From NCBI RefSeq assembly GCF_010093535.1, contig NW_022985162.1:1859053-1923052 (forward strand): a stretch of 64,000 nt of DNA, given 5' to 3'. Below the pieces are notes generated by a model. The model was given only the letters and a program-made list of their open reading frames with translations, ran no database searches and was not told the DNA's origin. The DNA comes from Lindgomyces ingoldianus (taxonomy: Eukaryota; Ascomycota; Dothideomycetes; Pleosporales; Lindgomycetaceae). Shown here in pieces: positions 13,293-25,909 of this stretch (position 1 is its first letter; every line of letters starts with the position of its first letter). The position numbers and the translations under genes are program-made.

Positions 13293-13472
13293 CGCAAGCT
13301 GACAATTAAGGATAAGGAGTACCTGCATCTCCTGTTAGTTGCGATACCTAGGCTTGTTTAACTTAGCTTGTTTTATAGCAAGCGTTGTTGCCATTAAAAT
13401 TAATAGGGTTAAGCCTCCTCCAGCTGCGCTGCGCGGACTGCTCATCCTAAGGGGATATGTGAAGGTTTACAA

Positions 13473-13647
13473 TGTGAGAGGTATTGAGCAGGAAACACAG
13501 GTCACAGAGAGGGAATGCAGGATAGGGGGGGTAACAAGAGTAAACCTTAGGGTTGGAGGCAGAGGTACGGAGGCCGAGGAGCCTATATACCCCGTGCCAA
13601 GCCCTTAGGGTACTCAGGGGTTGGATAGCTGTAACATAACCGTGACA
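13473..13647 (+). repeat. Right LTR of element C, 175 bp
   Basis: Same length and nearly the same sequence as 10727-10901. The GTAGC duplication follows at 13648-13652. Confidence 0.88.
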
Positions 13648-13652
13648 GTAGC

Positions 13653-13893
13653 AGCCTAGATACAAGCGATCACGCACGAGCAGGATCACGTATCTATGTC
13701 ACATAATGCTTGTGCGCGAACCTCTGTGCGCGAACATCTAGATATCCCCTTTTTCCTCTGTACAAAGGAAAAATAAGAAGTAATTAACACTAGTTACCTA
13801 ACACCCCTGTGCAATGTTTACACTGTGCAAACCTCTCCGTCTTGTACGCATTTGCTGACACCAAGTGCTAGCTAGCAGAGAGTCCATTCAACA
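13653..13893 (+). repeat. Right part of copy A's 3' LTR, displaced by element C
   Basis: It continues the LTR begun at 10702-10726 and ends CATTCAACA. The two parts without the duplicated GTAGC sum to 266 bp, exactly the length of D's LTR. This segment is less decayed than the B LTRs. Confidence 0.8.
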
Positions 13894-14597
13894 AGAAGAA
13901 TAATAGTTTGTTAAAAGGTAGTAATAAAGTTGTTTAAACTTCTATACTTTACACTTATGTGCGTAAGTAATCTATAAAGTAATTAAATAATTATATAAGA
14001 TGTAACAATCTAGGTATCTAGTATTTATTTAAATATAACTATAAAGAGAAAATCTAGCTAGAAGATCTATACCTATTATATATCCCTTTATTTCTTAACT
14101 TAGTTGCTGCTAAGCTTCTAGTCGCAGTCTTAGCATGTGCTAAGTTTGCGTCTGCTCTTTTAGCTGTGATTGTTGCCACATGACTTGTGACATAAGCTGC
14201 CCCGCGCATTGTCGTGTTCCCATCATGCCAGTCCTCCAGGCCTTACATGGCTTCAGCGACGTCTGCTTGGTTATCGCAACATGTTGCTTTTTCATTCATA
14301 ACAAATAGAGATAGTAGCTTGCTTAGTATCTACGTTACTTTGTTTCTTCTTAGACGTTTTATAAATAATTTTATATGTTGTTAGTAATTAATATCTAATT
14401 AGCTTAATTAACGTTAGAAGTTTTAAAAGTCTTGTTAAAAGTCTTGTCAAATCTAAAAATAGTATTAGCGTAAAATCAGCTGTGGAGTGGTTGACTTGTG
14501 AGATAAGGCTAACGTTTAGCCCAAGGCGACAACAAAGAGCAGCAACGCCTGACTGCAGTCTCCAAGAGATATAGAGCCGAAACCTTCTAGGAAACAC
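13894..14597. other. Transition from repeat block to gene block
   Basis: AT-rich sequence up to about 14,100 grades into ordinary composition. No gene is seen; it holds the promoter and 5' UTR of the Bles03-like gene at 14598. Confidence 0.6.
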
Positions 14598-15473
14598 ATG
14601 AGAAAGATCTCAATAAGAATAAGGATCATGTCGCCTTCCGATTTGCACAATATTTATCAAGGCAAGCCGGATGCCTGGCAGCTGGGAGAGTCTGTCGACG
14701 ACTTTGTCAGACGTCTACCACCCCTGACTACTCCTGTTGCTGTCTGCCCCTGGATCTGGGCTGCAAATCCCTATCGTAACGGTCAACGGACTTCCGGCCG
14801 CGCTAAGACCCTGGAGTTAGTCCAATCCGGAGCAGAGTTGCTTCAGCAATCGAAGCAGAGGAGGATGGAAATTGAGCAAAAGCATTCTAGGGAGTCAAAG
14901 GGGGCCGTCGCGCGCATGCTGAGCCAAGAAGCCGATCGTTTGAAGCAACAAATTGTCGATCTAGCTCAAAAGACAAACGTGACTGAGGGAAAGGTAGTGA
15001 AGCTTCCTTCTTTATCGGTCCAACGCAGAGCTGATCAAATATATTAGTGGATGCTCTTTCCAAGCCTGGAGGATCTTGGCCGAGTGTGGAAACTTGTGGT
15101 CGAAGGGACCATTAGCAATCGCCTTGGTTCTGGAGCGAAAGTCGCGACAGATGAAGGCGGGACTGAACCGCGGCTGATATGCATCTATACAAAGGACTTT
15201 GGCGACACCAAAGACGTACTTCGCGTCTTGCAAGAGCTGGAAGGCATGGGACTGGTCGGCTTTGGCCGCGGCATTTCTTACAAGGCAGATATTTACACAT
15301 ACCTCAATATCTACCGGCAAAACGCGGCCGAGTATGGTCTATGGGCAAGTATCTACTCGAGCCAGAAGATGCTGGCTAAGACGAGAGTGCCTGAACCGAA
15401 TGCGATCCCACAAAAGGAGCATTCGACACCAGATGCCTTTCGAGAGTGCTCCGAGCCGATGGACCTCGATTAG
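14598..15473 (+). CDS. Bles03/DUF1917 family protein
   Basis: Exons 14598-14993 and 15048-15473 give 273 aa, or 263 aa from the second ATG at 14628, whose context is as good. The 54-nt intron starts GTAGTG, has a GCTGATC branch-like site and ends TATTAG. Being a multiple of three, it looks like an in-frame TAG if unspliced; splicing joins TEGK to WMLFPS, the conserved family junction. Residues from the WMLF block onward (vWK...ISNRLG..AKVAT, then IYTKDFGDTKDVLRVL and YKADIYTYLNIY) match the Bles03-like fold of eukaryotic DUF1917/C11orf68 proteins. The biochemical role of this family is not established. The N-terminal half contains a charged helix-prone stretch. It is the first real gene to the right of the transposon block. 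Confidence 0.85.
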
Positions 15474-16041
15474 TTTGACACACTTACCGACATGGTGGCC
15501 ATTTCATCACTCAAGTTGGCACATTTCCAAACATCCTAGACCTGCTTTGAGTGAAAAGCGGGTACGTTTGTCAAGTCGGACAGTCGGACACTGGAATATA
15601 GCAATCACCTCAGTCGTGTCCCTTTCATTCATACCAAATACAATTGATCCACTCTCATGATATATATTGTCACCTATTTAGTTACCCATGCCCAATATGG
15701 TCGTCAATTCCTTCCAAATCTTCCTGCGGTATTCGGTGTTGTTCCCACGGGCTTGAAAATTACATCTCTCATAAAACAGACTCACGGGGACAGATTGAAA
15801 TTTAGGTACCCAACTGAGGTCACGTGTCTAAAGATCCAGCTTCGATTTGATGCAATACGTAATAGGTATTTAGTTCTCATGACAAATCACCTGACGGATT
15901 GAGTTCTTCGACAACCGCCACAAACCCTGTCTCAAGAGGCCTTGACGAAAGGGTTGTCTTCTGCATTCATCGCTTTGCGGACAACCACGAAGTCAGATTA
16001 TGTAATGCTAAGCTAGAAGCACGGGCGCGCTTCTATTGTCG
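15474..16041. other. Intergenic, no gene seen
   Basis: 3' flank of the Bles03-like gene up to the gap. Short ORFs here lack codon bias, splice context or recognisable motifs. Confidence 0.5.
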
Positions 16042-16112
16042 NNNNNNNNNNNNNNNNNNNNNNNNNNNNNNNNNNNNNNNNNNNNNNNNNNNNNNNNNNN
16101 NNNNNNNNNNNN
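16042..16112. other. Assembly gap (71 N)
   Basis: A run of 71 undetermined bases. True gap size may differ. ORFs that read X through it are artefacts. Confidence 0.99.
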
Positions 16113-16559
16113 TAAAGCACTGTTTCTAGGCTTCCTAAGATGAATGATGGGTTTGGATATGATGTATGGGATGATGATTGATTGTATTGATTTTTCGATC
16201 CTTTTTCTGCTCTACTTGTGTTGCTCGGCTTTTGTTTTTCCGATCCGAGTCCCTCGCGCACTTGCCCTATGCGCGACCAGCTTGCAACATGCTGCAATTG
16301 GAGAACCGGGGGAGCGCCCAAAATGGCAGCAGGAGCAAATTCGAATATATTTGAGACTCTATCGTCACTTGCATCACCTCCATCGAGCCGACCTACCTCG
16401 CCGCCGCCATCAAACACGTATACACACCGAACCGCTTCACCGTCACCGTCTTACCCATGCTGAACTAATTCACTATCATTGTCCAACGCGTCGCAATCCT
16501 TCTAAACAATTCAGTCACGTCACACCACGTTCCCATCTACATAGAAATGCGTAGCTGCA
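16113..16559. other. Intergenic beside the gap, possible truncated coding sequence on the minus strand
   Basis: The minus strand 16417-16150 reads through an open frame (MFDGGGEVGRLDGG..., then NIFEFAPAAILGAPP) before entering the gap. The composition is gene-like, but I recognise no family and no stop is visible before the Ns. It could be a partial exon cut by the gap or just promoter DNA. Confidence 0.2.
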
Positions 16560-17500
16560 TCCCTAACGCAGCTAGCAACATGCAGCTTTATATACGCAGA
16601 AAAGAATAAGAATTAAGAATATATATGTACCTACTTAATCTATAAAATAGAGATTATGTTACTCTATAAAGCTACAAAACTAAGCAACAAAGATCTGCTT
16701 AAGTTTTATAAGTAAAACTGTCTATTAGCAGATATAATACTAGATTTTCTTAGCTACTAAGACATTAACACTGCCCCTACTACTACTTCTTAAAGCCCTT
16801 AAATAACACTAACAGCTAAACTACTGTTTACCTTTTCTTCTAACTTATCCCTATCTTAGCAGTCTAAGTTACGTCTGCTAACACGCTTATTACTACCTTA
16901 CCTACTGTTACTGCGCTTATTGTTACTACACTAACTACTGCCACGCCTATTGCTGTCTTACCTACTGTCATCGCGCATACCTTCTTAGCTGTTATATGTA
17001 AGTGTGGCTGCTAGTACGTTATCTAGCTCTAGCAAAAACACCTTACTGCTACTATTTCTTTTACACTTATGTTACCCTCTTTAACCCTTAGCATCTAAAC
17101 TACTAGCCCCTACTCTAAAAGCTAGAACATTAAGCCTAAAAACTACGCTGCCCTACTATAGCTTACTACATTAATTATTGCCTATTCTCTCTGTCTACAA
17201 CCTAGAACTCTAGTTCTAGAGTAACTAGAACCTTTTTTAAAACCTACACTGTTGTTACCTATTACAAATAAGGCCCACTGCTGCTGTTGCACAGCTGCTG
17301 CACGCAATTGCAGAACTCCTAGGATCTTACAACTTTAAGAATAATCCTACACTATACTAACACTTGTACGCTAGCAGGTTCTGCTTTATTTGCTAACAAA
17401 GGGACACTAAACACTTAGAGAAGAGAGCCTTAAGAATACTTACTACTTACTAAATACAAAAGGTATAGGAGAGTTTGCTAGGAAAATACAGAGAGATAGA
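16560..17500. mobile_element. AT-rich RIPed repeat remnant
   Basis: Composition switches abruptly to TpA-rich, stop-dense DNA with ACTACT-like runs, resembling 7800-8040 of element B in texture. No LTR ends or target duplication could be found, so the class is unknown. Confidence 0.5.
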
Positions 17501-18982
17501 TATTTTACATGTATAGGCTATTAGGAGGTATGCTATTACTAAGGAATTGCTTATGTAATAAACTACTAGTGCCCTCTAGGCTAGAGCCGGGCGTAATAAA
17601 GACATCCATCTGTGTTATTTGTTGCGCTATTAGAGGCAATTTGGGCTTCGGATGTTGGATGACATTCTATTACTCGATCGTAATAAGGCCACGACCTTCC
17701 ACTACTTTCAATGATCAGCCATCTCCGCGGCACCGGACTTCTAAAGTCGAGAGCGAATTAAGTTTTTAAATCGAGAAGAAATGATGGCCTACTATAGAGC
17801 ATGAATTCATTTCGCAATTGACGGAATATCTATAAGTGAGTGGGAATAAGATATTCTAATAAAGCGTAGCGATCTGGGCCAGCTACTGGTGCAACATTCT
17901 TGAAGTGCTGAGAGTTCATCGTTATAGGTTCTTGTCAGGTTGCAGGCTGAGATTTTACTTCGCCGCAGTCGACTCTGAATATAGCCTGTGTTGTCTGATG
18001 CGTTGGTAGTATAATGCATCCCGTGATCCAGTGGAATGTTCGAGGCAATCAGGAGCAAGCACCGAAAGTTCCGGTGGAGAAGAAAGGCGTCAGCGATACA
18101 CCTATACGCAGTGTGGATTACTCGATGGAAACTATTCCTATCGAGTCACAGAAACTGCGACACGCCACGACACTTCTCACAATAAAGCTAGTCGTGCTTT
18201 AAAGGGTATCAATTCGGAAGGGGCCGGATGATATTTCTCAACCGAGGACATATATTCGGCAAGGCATCGGTAACGGTTCTCCACGTCGTTGAACCTGCGC
18301 TAGCCTCTTGTGTCGACCCGGCCTGGGCCTTGCACTGTGATCGGTCCCTGCGTTTCTTATCGCTCTAGCCTTACTGCCGCGCACGTACCATCCCACCAAT
18401 TCAGCGGACCACCACTTCAACAGGTGTACTTCTCACTCTCAACCAACAGGAATGGTCCACTCTTTGGCCGTGCTTAGGTCTCGATAACTCACATAGTCCT
18501 CGAACCACCAATCTGTATCGAGTAAGAATGCTGTCACTTCCGATGAACCATACACCTCCCTGACGTTACGTTGAGCGTTCCTGGGTTACCAAATCGGGAT
18601 ATCGAGAGACAGATAAGGGCTGCTGTACCCCAGATTTTTGTGCGCAGATGGCTTGCCGTGCCTGGACATACTTTATATCTGTGTTTTCCTCAATATTCAC
18701 CGCTTAGATATTTAAAGACTTCTATTAAAACTCGGTGGTACTTTTCTCTTTCACACGAACATAGAACTGTGTGACACCACACCACCTTATCTTGCTTATC
18801 TCTCCTGCACCTCTCCCACTCTCACCCAGGGCAATATCCAACAGCCGACTGCTTCCGAGGATCTGGCTCTTCACTCCCTGCCACTAGGCTGAAGACTTAA
18901 ATGCTCCCTTTTCTTTCAAGTTGCTAAAGCGTTCAACGTTTTCTGTTTAGCTTCACCTGAAGTCTGGCTACCAGCAACGAAG
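17501..18982. other. Intergenic / promoter of allantoinase; possible gene relic near 18030-18230
   Basis: Mostly unassigned. A 66-codon open frame at 18031-18231 (+) has gene-like composition with a polar stretch (SGGEERRQRYTYTQCG) but no recognisable family. The last 200 bp before 18983 are pyrimidine-rich, as is usual for a fungal core promoter and 5' UTR. Confidence 0.4.
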
Positions 18983-20691
18983 ATGGTACCCCACGCAACC
19001 ACCCCTCCTCCAGCTGCTCATAGCAACCCTCCCCATCCTATTATCGTCATATCTTCTTCAAGAGCAGTCGTTGCAGGACGGCTCACCGGGGCAACAATTG
19101 TTATCTCGAACACGACGGGAAAAGTCACATCTATTTTTCACTCAGTTCTTCCGCCAACTGACTTCCCAGAAGGGACTCCGTACACTGACTATTCACCCCT
19201 CATCCTACTTCCTGGTCTTGTTGATGCACATGTTCATCTTAACGAGCCAGGCCGCACAGAATGGGAAGGCTTCTGGACTGGCACACGTGCTGCCGCATTC
19301 GGAGGTGTAACAACCGTTGTTGACATGCCTCTCAATGCCATCCCACCTACAACCACTGTCGAGAATTTCAAGACTAAAATCGATGCCGCGAAGGGCAAGT
19401 GCTGGGTCGACGTCGGTTTCTATGGAGGTGTAATCCCAGGTAATGTTAGTGAGCTTAAAGGTCTTGTCAAGGAAGGTGTCAGGGGCTTCAAGGGTTTCTT
19501 AATTAACAGTGGGGTATGCTAATTTTCATGTTTATACTTCATGCAATAGTAACAATATTTAGGTTGAAGAGTTTCCGGCTGTGACCTCCACGGACATCGA
19601 GCTGGTCTTGACCGAGCTAAGAGACTCAGCAACGACCCTTATGTTCCACGCCGAAATGATTCCCCCAATCACCGCCTCCGTTGGCGACGATGTCCAGCAC
19701 TCCATGCCACCTCTTGCTCCCTCCGGCCCGTTGACTTACTACTCAACATTCCTGGACTCACGCCCACCGTCATTTGAAACCTATGCTATTGCCGAGATAC
19801 TCTCTCTTGCTCATCTTGCCCCAGATCTCGCACTCCACATCGTGCATCTTTCAGCCATAGAAGCGATTCCTCTTCTGCGCGAAGCCCGCAGTAAAGGCAT
19901 CAAGATCACCGCAGAGACTTGTTTCCACTACCTTTCCCTCACAGCCGAGAGCATCAAAGATGGTGACACGCGACACAAATGTTGCCCGCCAATCCGGTCG
20001 CAGTTCAATCAAGACGGCCTCTGGGAAGAGCTGCTCCAAGACCAAACCGACGGCGTCATCAAAACGGTAGTATCAGACCACTCGCCTTGCACTCCTAACA
20101 TTAAACTCCTTCCTAAAGCCTTCGCGCCTAAGAGAGAAAGCCACTGTAAAGAAGGCCACAACAGGGACTGCGAGAGTTGCGCAGACTCAGATGTCGAGGA
20201 AGAGGGTCCGGAGGAGAAGGGTGATTTCTTCTCAGCCTGGGGCGGGATTTCGAGTGTTGGGCTTGGGCTGCCGATTCTTTGGACTGAGGGTACTAAGCGT
20301 GATGAGGATTTTAGTATTGAAGAGGTTGTTAGGTGGTGTTGTAAGAATACGGCGAAACAAGTTGGACTTGGGAAGAGCAAGGGCGATTTGAGTGTGGGCT
20401 TTGATGCAGATATTGTCGTGTTCGATGATGAGGCTAAATTTGTGGTGGGTTTTATCCCTTCCGTTCCCACTTGTTGATTTGAATACCCTGCTTACGATGC
20501 ATGCATAGGTCGAGCCGAGTACCATGCTCTTCAGAAACAAAGTCTCACCGTACGAGAACAAAACTCTCAAGGGCGTTGTTAGGGAGACTTGGCTCCGAGG
20601 GCAGCGTATTTACTCACGCGAAGATGGATTTATGGAGAAGGCCGGCCCGACTGGCAAATTATTGCTTGAGCCGAGAGAGATGAGTAAGTAA
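18983..20691 (+). CDS. DAL1: Allantoinase
   Basis: Cytosolic purine catabolism: hydrolyses allantoin to allantoate (EC 3.5.2.5) so that purines can serve as a nitrogen source. Exons 18983-19513, 19563-20444 and 20509-20691 give 531 aa; both introns (49 and 64 nt) fall between codons and restore frame exactly. Amidohydrolase landmarks: [12 protein letters not shown] with the metal-binding HxH near residues 83-87, [10 protein letters not shown] near 168 with the lysine that is carboxylated in this family, FHAEM near 203, HIVHLSA near 270 and DHSPC near 349. It is about 70 residues longer than yeast Dal1, with an extended Pro-rich N-terminus and a Glu-rich insert near 385 (EEEGPEEKG). No other allantoin genes are adjacent. 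Other cyclic amidohydrolases (dihydropyrimidinase, dihydroorotase) are less likely because of the [13 protein letters not shown] block. Confidence 0.95.
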
Positions 20692-21363
20692 ATGGTCATC
20701 CAACAGGGTAATGGTTAGAGTAGAGTTGGATTCAGCATTTGTTCGTAGGGTACCGCCGTTTTGAGTCATTTCCTTCGGGGCATCGGATGCAAGTACATTT
20801 TTTGGAGAAGATTTTCCAGAATTGTTTGCGGTTTATTGATGTGCATTTCAGCATGCATGACATCACCATCATTGGCGTAGCCAAAAGCACAACTTTTGGT
20901 CATGGGATATGTGACATGAATAAATAAAATTTCATGTGAGACATGACGAAAAAGTGCTAGACATTGGGGTGTGGTAGTCTTCATGACCCATAGAGCATTC
21001 AACATAATACATCAATGGTGTTGCCTCGAATCGCGTATGGTTATCCAGGTCCTTGCAGGGTTAGACAGCTTTCATTGTTACGCAAAGACTAGATTGGTGA
21101 TGGTAGGGGTGGCCTGGTGTTAATGAGTGACAGTGTAAATCGCCGAGACTGAGATATAGTCCACCTGAACAGCGTGCCGGACACGCAATCACACCCTAAG
21201 TCATGGACATCACAGCGCAACAAGGACAAAGGCTCGAACGCTAGCTGACAGGATTCATTGGCCTATGGCCAGAATGTTGACATTTGGCAGGCCTTGTCAG
21301 CCTGTCTCAAATTTCCATGAATTTCATATCGCTGTTCCCTCATCCAGACATCCCCTGATCCGT
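20692..21363. other. Convergent intergenic spacer
   Basis: The 3' ends of allantoinase (+) and ubiquitin-S27a (-) face each other. Nothing else is seen. Confidence 0.6.
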
Positions 21364-22709
<1,346 letters not shown>

Positions 22710-24771
22710 ATGCTGTCCACAAACGCGCCCTCGAGCATTCAACGACGACGAACCCAACACCGACGACAAAACTCGACACCGGCAGCATTCGAGGCGCCCC
22801 AAGTACGACCACTCCCTGCTAACATTCAACAAAAACGACAACAGCGATCGGGCATGAGCTTGGATCTTCGAGGCTTGAACCTTGAAACCATTAACATGCC
22901 CCAACAACCTGGATCTTTCTCAGAACGGATGACCCCAAGCCCGATGAACATGGATTCCTTCCAGCAGGAGGATAGTACGGTAAGTATTACTAACATAGGA
23001 CAACCACAACAGCATACTATGCAAGTAGCGCAGACGCACAGCCAGCCCCGGCCGGGCTTTCAGGATACCTTTATGCAATCCCCAGTACAGACATCTCTCC
23101 CATCTCCGCGGACGCCTCACCGGACACTCCGCGAGCAGTCTCCTCAGCAGCCTCCTCTTTCTCCCTCAAAACCTCCAACAGAACAACAACTTAAAGAACT
23201 CCATCAGCATATACAATCCGTATATGGCTCTTGTGGACAAGTCTTTATCAACATCCTCCCGACACCTACTGCGACTCCTCAGAAACCAACACAACTACCG
23301 AGCCATGAACCTCTCGACTCAGCGCCAATGCCGCCCAACTTTGGGGACATGACTGACATAAATCTCCAGCCAACCTCAAGTGCCATGGCTTTCGACTTCG
23401 ACAATCCGGACAGTGAAATGGGCTACGAATCTTCGTCTTACTATACCTCAGATGCACTTTCGCCGTCCCCCACGTCTTCGCCTCACCAAAGGACCGTACA
23501 GATGTTCCTGGAGAATATCGAAGAGTATCCACATCAGGAGATGGATTTTTCGCAAGCTCCGTCTCTGCTCCCTTCTACAAGTACTTCTAGTCACATGACT
23601 GGGCTGCCACTCTCAGCCACCGAGTCCATGTCCCAGCAATCTGCATTTCTAGAACTCGATGTTGATGCTAGCATTGAGTACACAGGTATCTCACCAGAGG
23701 AAGTCCAGCGATATATCAGCGAACAGGACCCAGCGACAAACAAATGGACCTGTTTGTACCCAGAATGCGGCAAGACATTTGGAAGGAGAGAAAATATTCG
23801 CTCACATGTCCAAACCCACCTCGGCGACAGACAATTCCGTTGTAACGGATGCGGCAAATGTTTCGTCCGCCAGCACGACCTCAAACGCCACGCCAAGATC
23901 CATACAGGGAACAAGCCTTACAAATGTCCATGTGGCGCAGGCTTCGCACGACAAGACGCTCTTACCCGCCATCGACAACGTGGAATGTGCGTCGGCGGTT
24001 TTGCTGATGCCGTTCGACGGCAAGCAAAACGTGGCCGACCAAAGAAGAATCGCCCAGGTATGGAGGATAGAGCCAAGAAGGCAAATCGTACCCGACGAGC
24101 ACTTGCTTCCACTGCCTCATCAGTCTCGGCAGGATCTCCTCAGTCTGATGGTTATTCGACTAGGCACTCGCCGCCACCTCTCGAGGAATTTAATGCTTTG
24201 CAGACATCAGGTCTCCCAAAATTACTCTCTGATATAAGTAATTTTGGGGACCCCATGAGCTCCTCAGCCGATCCATTCAGGTATGTGTCCAGTCTTTACG
24301 TACCCTAATACCTTGTTGTTTACTAACTTCCTCATTAGTTTTGAAACCGCGTCAAGTCCGTTTGTTGACAGCTCCCAAGTCAAGACAGAGAGCTTCACAT
24401 CTTCGGGATCGTTCGCCGGCGACGAGGTTTCAATGAACCTTCTACATCAGCTCTCTGGTACCACGCACACTCCACCCATGTCGCCGGAAGACCAGCGACC
24501 GAATTCTGCTGGCTCTGTAAGCGACACGAAGGCTGCCGCCCAACAAACGTCTAATAAAGGTTCCGCTACGCCCTCTCGATCGTCAATTCAATCCAATCCC
24601 TTCTCGACGCCACCAACATCCCCTGTTGAGCCAAAGAATGATTTGGATGAATTGTTCAACTCTTTGCCGGAGAGCTCGTGCTCACAGTTCGACCTCGAGA
24701 TGAAGGCCTTAGGCGAGTTTACTTCCTTTGATAGCACTCCATACGAGCTGCTTGACTTCAACGACATGTAA
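22710..24771 (+). CDS. Three-finger C2H2 transcription factor (Swi5/Ace2-like)
   Basis: Exons 22710-24280 and 24339-24771 (58-nt intron with TACTAAC branch and ATTAG acceptor) give 667 aa. The first 330 residues are Gln/Pro/Ser-rich and disordered. Then come three tandem fingers near residues 347-427: CLYPECGKTFGRRENIRSHVQTH, CNGCGKCFVRQHDLKRHAKIH and the short-spaced CPCGAGFARQDALTRHRQRGMC, whose last ligand is Cys. A basic block follows (KRGRPKKN, AT-hook-like, probable NLS), then a Ser/Thr-Pro-rich and acidic C-terminus. Finger layout is that of fungal Swi5/Ace2/metallothionein-activator type factors; the regulon cannot be told from here. Many SP/TP sites would fit CDK-type phosphoregulation, by analogy only. 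Confidence 0.85.
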
Positions 24772-25909
24772 ATGTTAGGATTCCTCAATATGGGATGGAC
24801 TTGTGTTGTATGATAGATAGGGGCTCATGAACGCGACGATAACGGCGTTTAAGAGGTCTCTGGGATACACCCATCAAACAATCGATGGGCGGCATGGTGG
24901 GAACTGTAATTGGGCCGAATTTACGACAGAATGACCTTGGATTCTTGATTGTTATTTTTATGGGCAGAACCCACACTCCTTTCATCGCTGTTGGATACTC
25001 AGGCGTGACTTGGGATTGGTGGAACCCGATCCGTTCGGGTTTGGACATTAGCATAGCTGATAGTGAAGGTCAACCACAACTACTTCCATAGAATGGGAAG
25101 TTTACACCTCGTACAAATGAGAGCAAATTCAATGTGAACTTGTATTACATTTACTAGCTAACATAGGACATAGCAAGGTATATATTTGGGACAAAAAGGG
25201 GCATGCTCTTAACGTGCTGTGCCTTGATTTAGAGCGACGATCAGAACTTGTCTCAAGCAATAGGTGACGCTGGTATCCACGTTGTACTGCATTGCAGAGG
25301 TGATCATCTGTGGAAGAATGCCATTTGCTGACACCGACCGGCGAGGACACGACCCGTTTAGAATTACGCTAGTGGGCAACTTTAGGAAATCACTACACAT
25401 CTTCAGCATTTCCCTTTGGAGCAGTAAGGCGGAGTCGATATAGTTTGCATCATTCAAAGAATGCCGTTACTGGAATCTGCTGTTTTCGATTGTGTTGCTC
25501 TAACTGAACTAGGCCAGCACTGGCTCATCCTTGAAGATTGCCTTTGAACCCCAAGATCTCACCCCTATCACCCAAACATCTAGAAAGCCAATCAACTCTT
25601 TCAGCTGCTGCAGCCGAGCTTCGTAATCATGCTTCCAACAGGCATGATCTTGCGAACGAGCTGAAGTAGATGGGGGCCATCGTCGCCTTGTGGAATACCA
25701 AATTGCTGTCTGTGTTCCTAACCTAGCTGCTTAGACACCACCCAGCTGTTGTCCCCCGGCTTGGCTGGCATCCACTTGTCTGCATTACGAACTTTGAGAC
25801 CTGTATGTAACAACTCGGGATGCGCCGGTTCATGTTTAAGGTTGCCTTCAACCAGCCTCTGGGGATTTCTCTATCTGCCTTTCCCCTATCACACGCGTCC
25901 CTTGTCGAG
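24772..25909. other. Intergenic with a possible minus-strand relic
   Basis: A minus-strand frame at 25457-25209 (82 codons, with LLLQREMLKMCSDFLKLP) looks like part of the C-terminal helical region of a fungal regulatory protein but has no DNA-binding motif or splice partners. It may be a decayed regulator next to the dead P450. Otherwise nothing is seen. Confidence 0.3.

Larger units (their letters stand above)
10727..13647 (+). mobile_element. Young non-autonomous LTR element C (2.92 kb)
   Basis: Two 175-bp LTRs start TGTGAGAGG and end CCGTGACA. By eye they differ at two positions, both transitions in CpG contexts (TCG/TTG and ACG/ACA). A perfect GTAGC duplication flanks the element. The 2.57-kb interior has normal base composition, unlike the RIPed host around it, but no ORF above about 90 codons and no gag, protease, integrase or RT motif. 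It instead carries degenerate tandem repeats and minisatellites. No tRNA-type primer-binding site beginning TGG is visible after the left LTR. A large non-autonomous (LARD/TRIM-like) element is the best reading. Orientation is nominal. Confidence 0.85.
5181..13893 (+). mobile_element. RIP-decayed Ty1/copia retrotransposon, copy A (host of three insertions)
   Basis: Copy A is present as 5181-6608, then 9911-10701, then a 3' LTR split into 10702-10726 and 13653-13893. Element B (6609-9910) and element C (10727-13647) interrupt it. Its 5' part lies beyond copy D, left of the window. Positions 5181-5300 align with the reverse complement of about 1540-1370 in D, which shows it is the same element cut by D. 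Around 5890-6080 the plus strand carries copia-type reverse transcriptase remnants, including a TDN at the catalytic TDD position, with many TAG/TAA codons. It encodes nothing functional. Confidence 0.78.

Noticed and set aside
10727..13647. Element C as a telomeric or rDNA segment (CCTTAGGG strings, GC-rich parts)
   Set aside because: No TTAGGG array and no rRNA similarity by eye; paired LTRs and the target duplication explain it.
14598..15473. Bles03-like gene broken by an in-frame TAG
   Set aside because: The TAG is part of a well-formed 54-nt intron whose removal restores the conserved junction.
23266..23914. Minus-strand ORFs over the zinc-finger gene
   Set aside because: Shadow frames without splice or promoter context.
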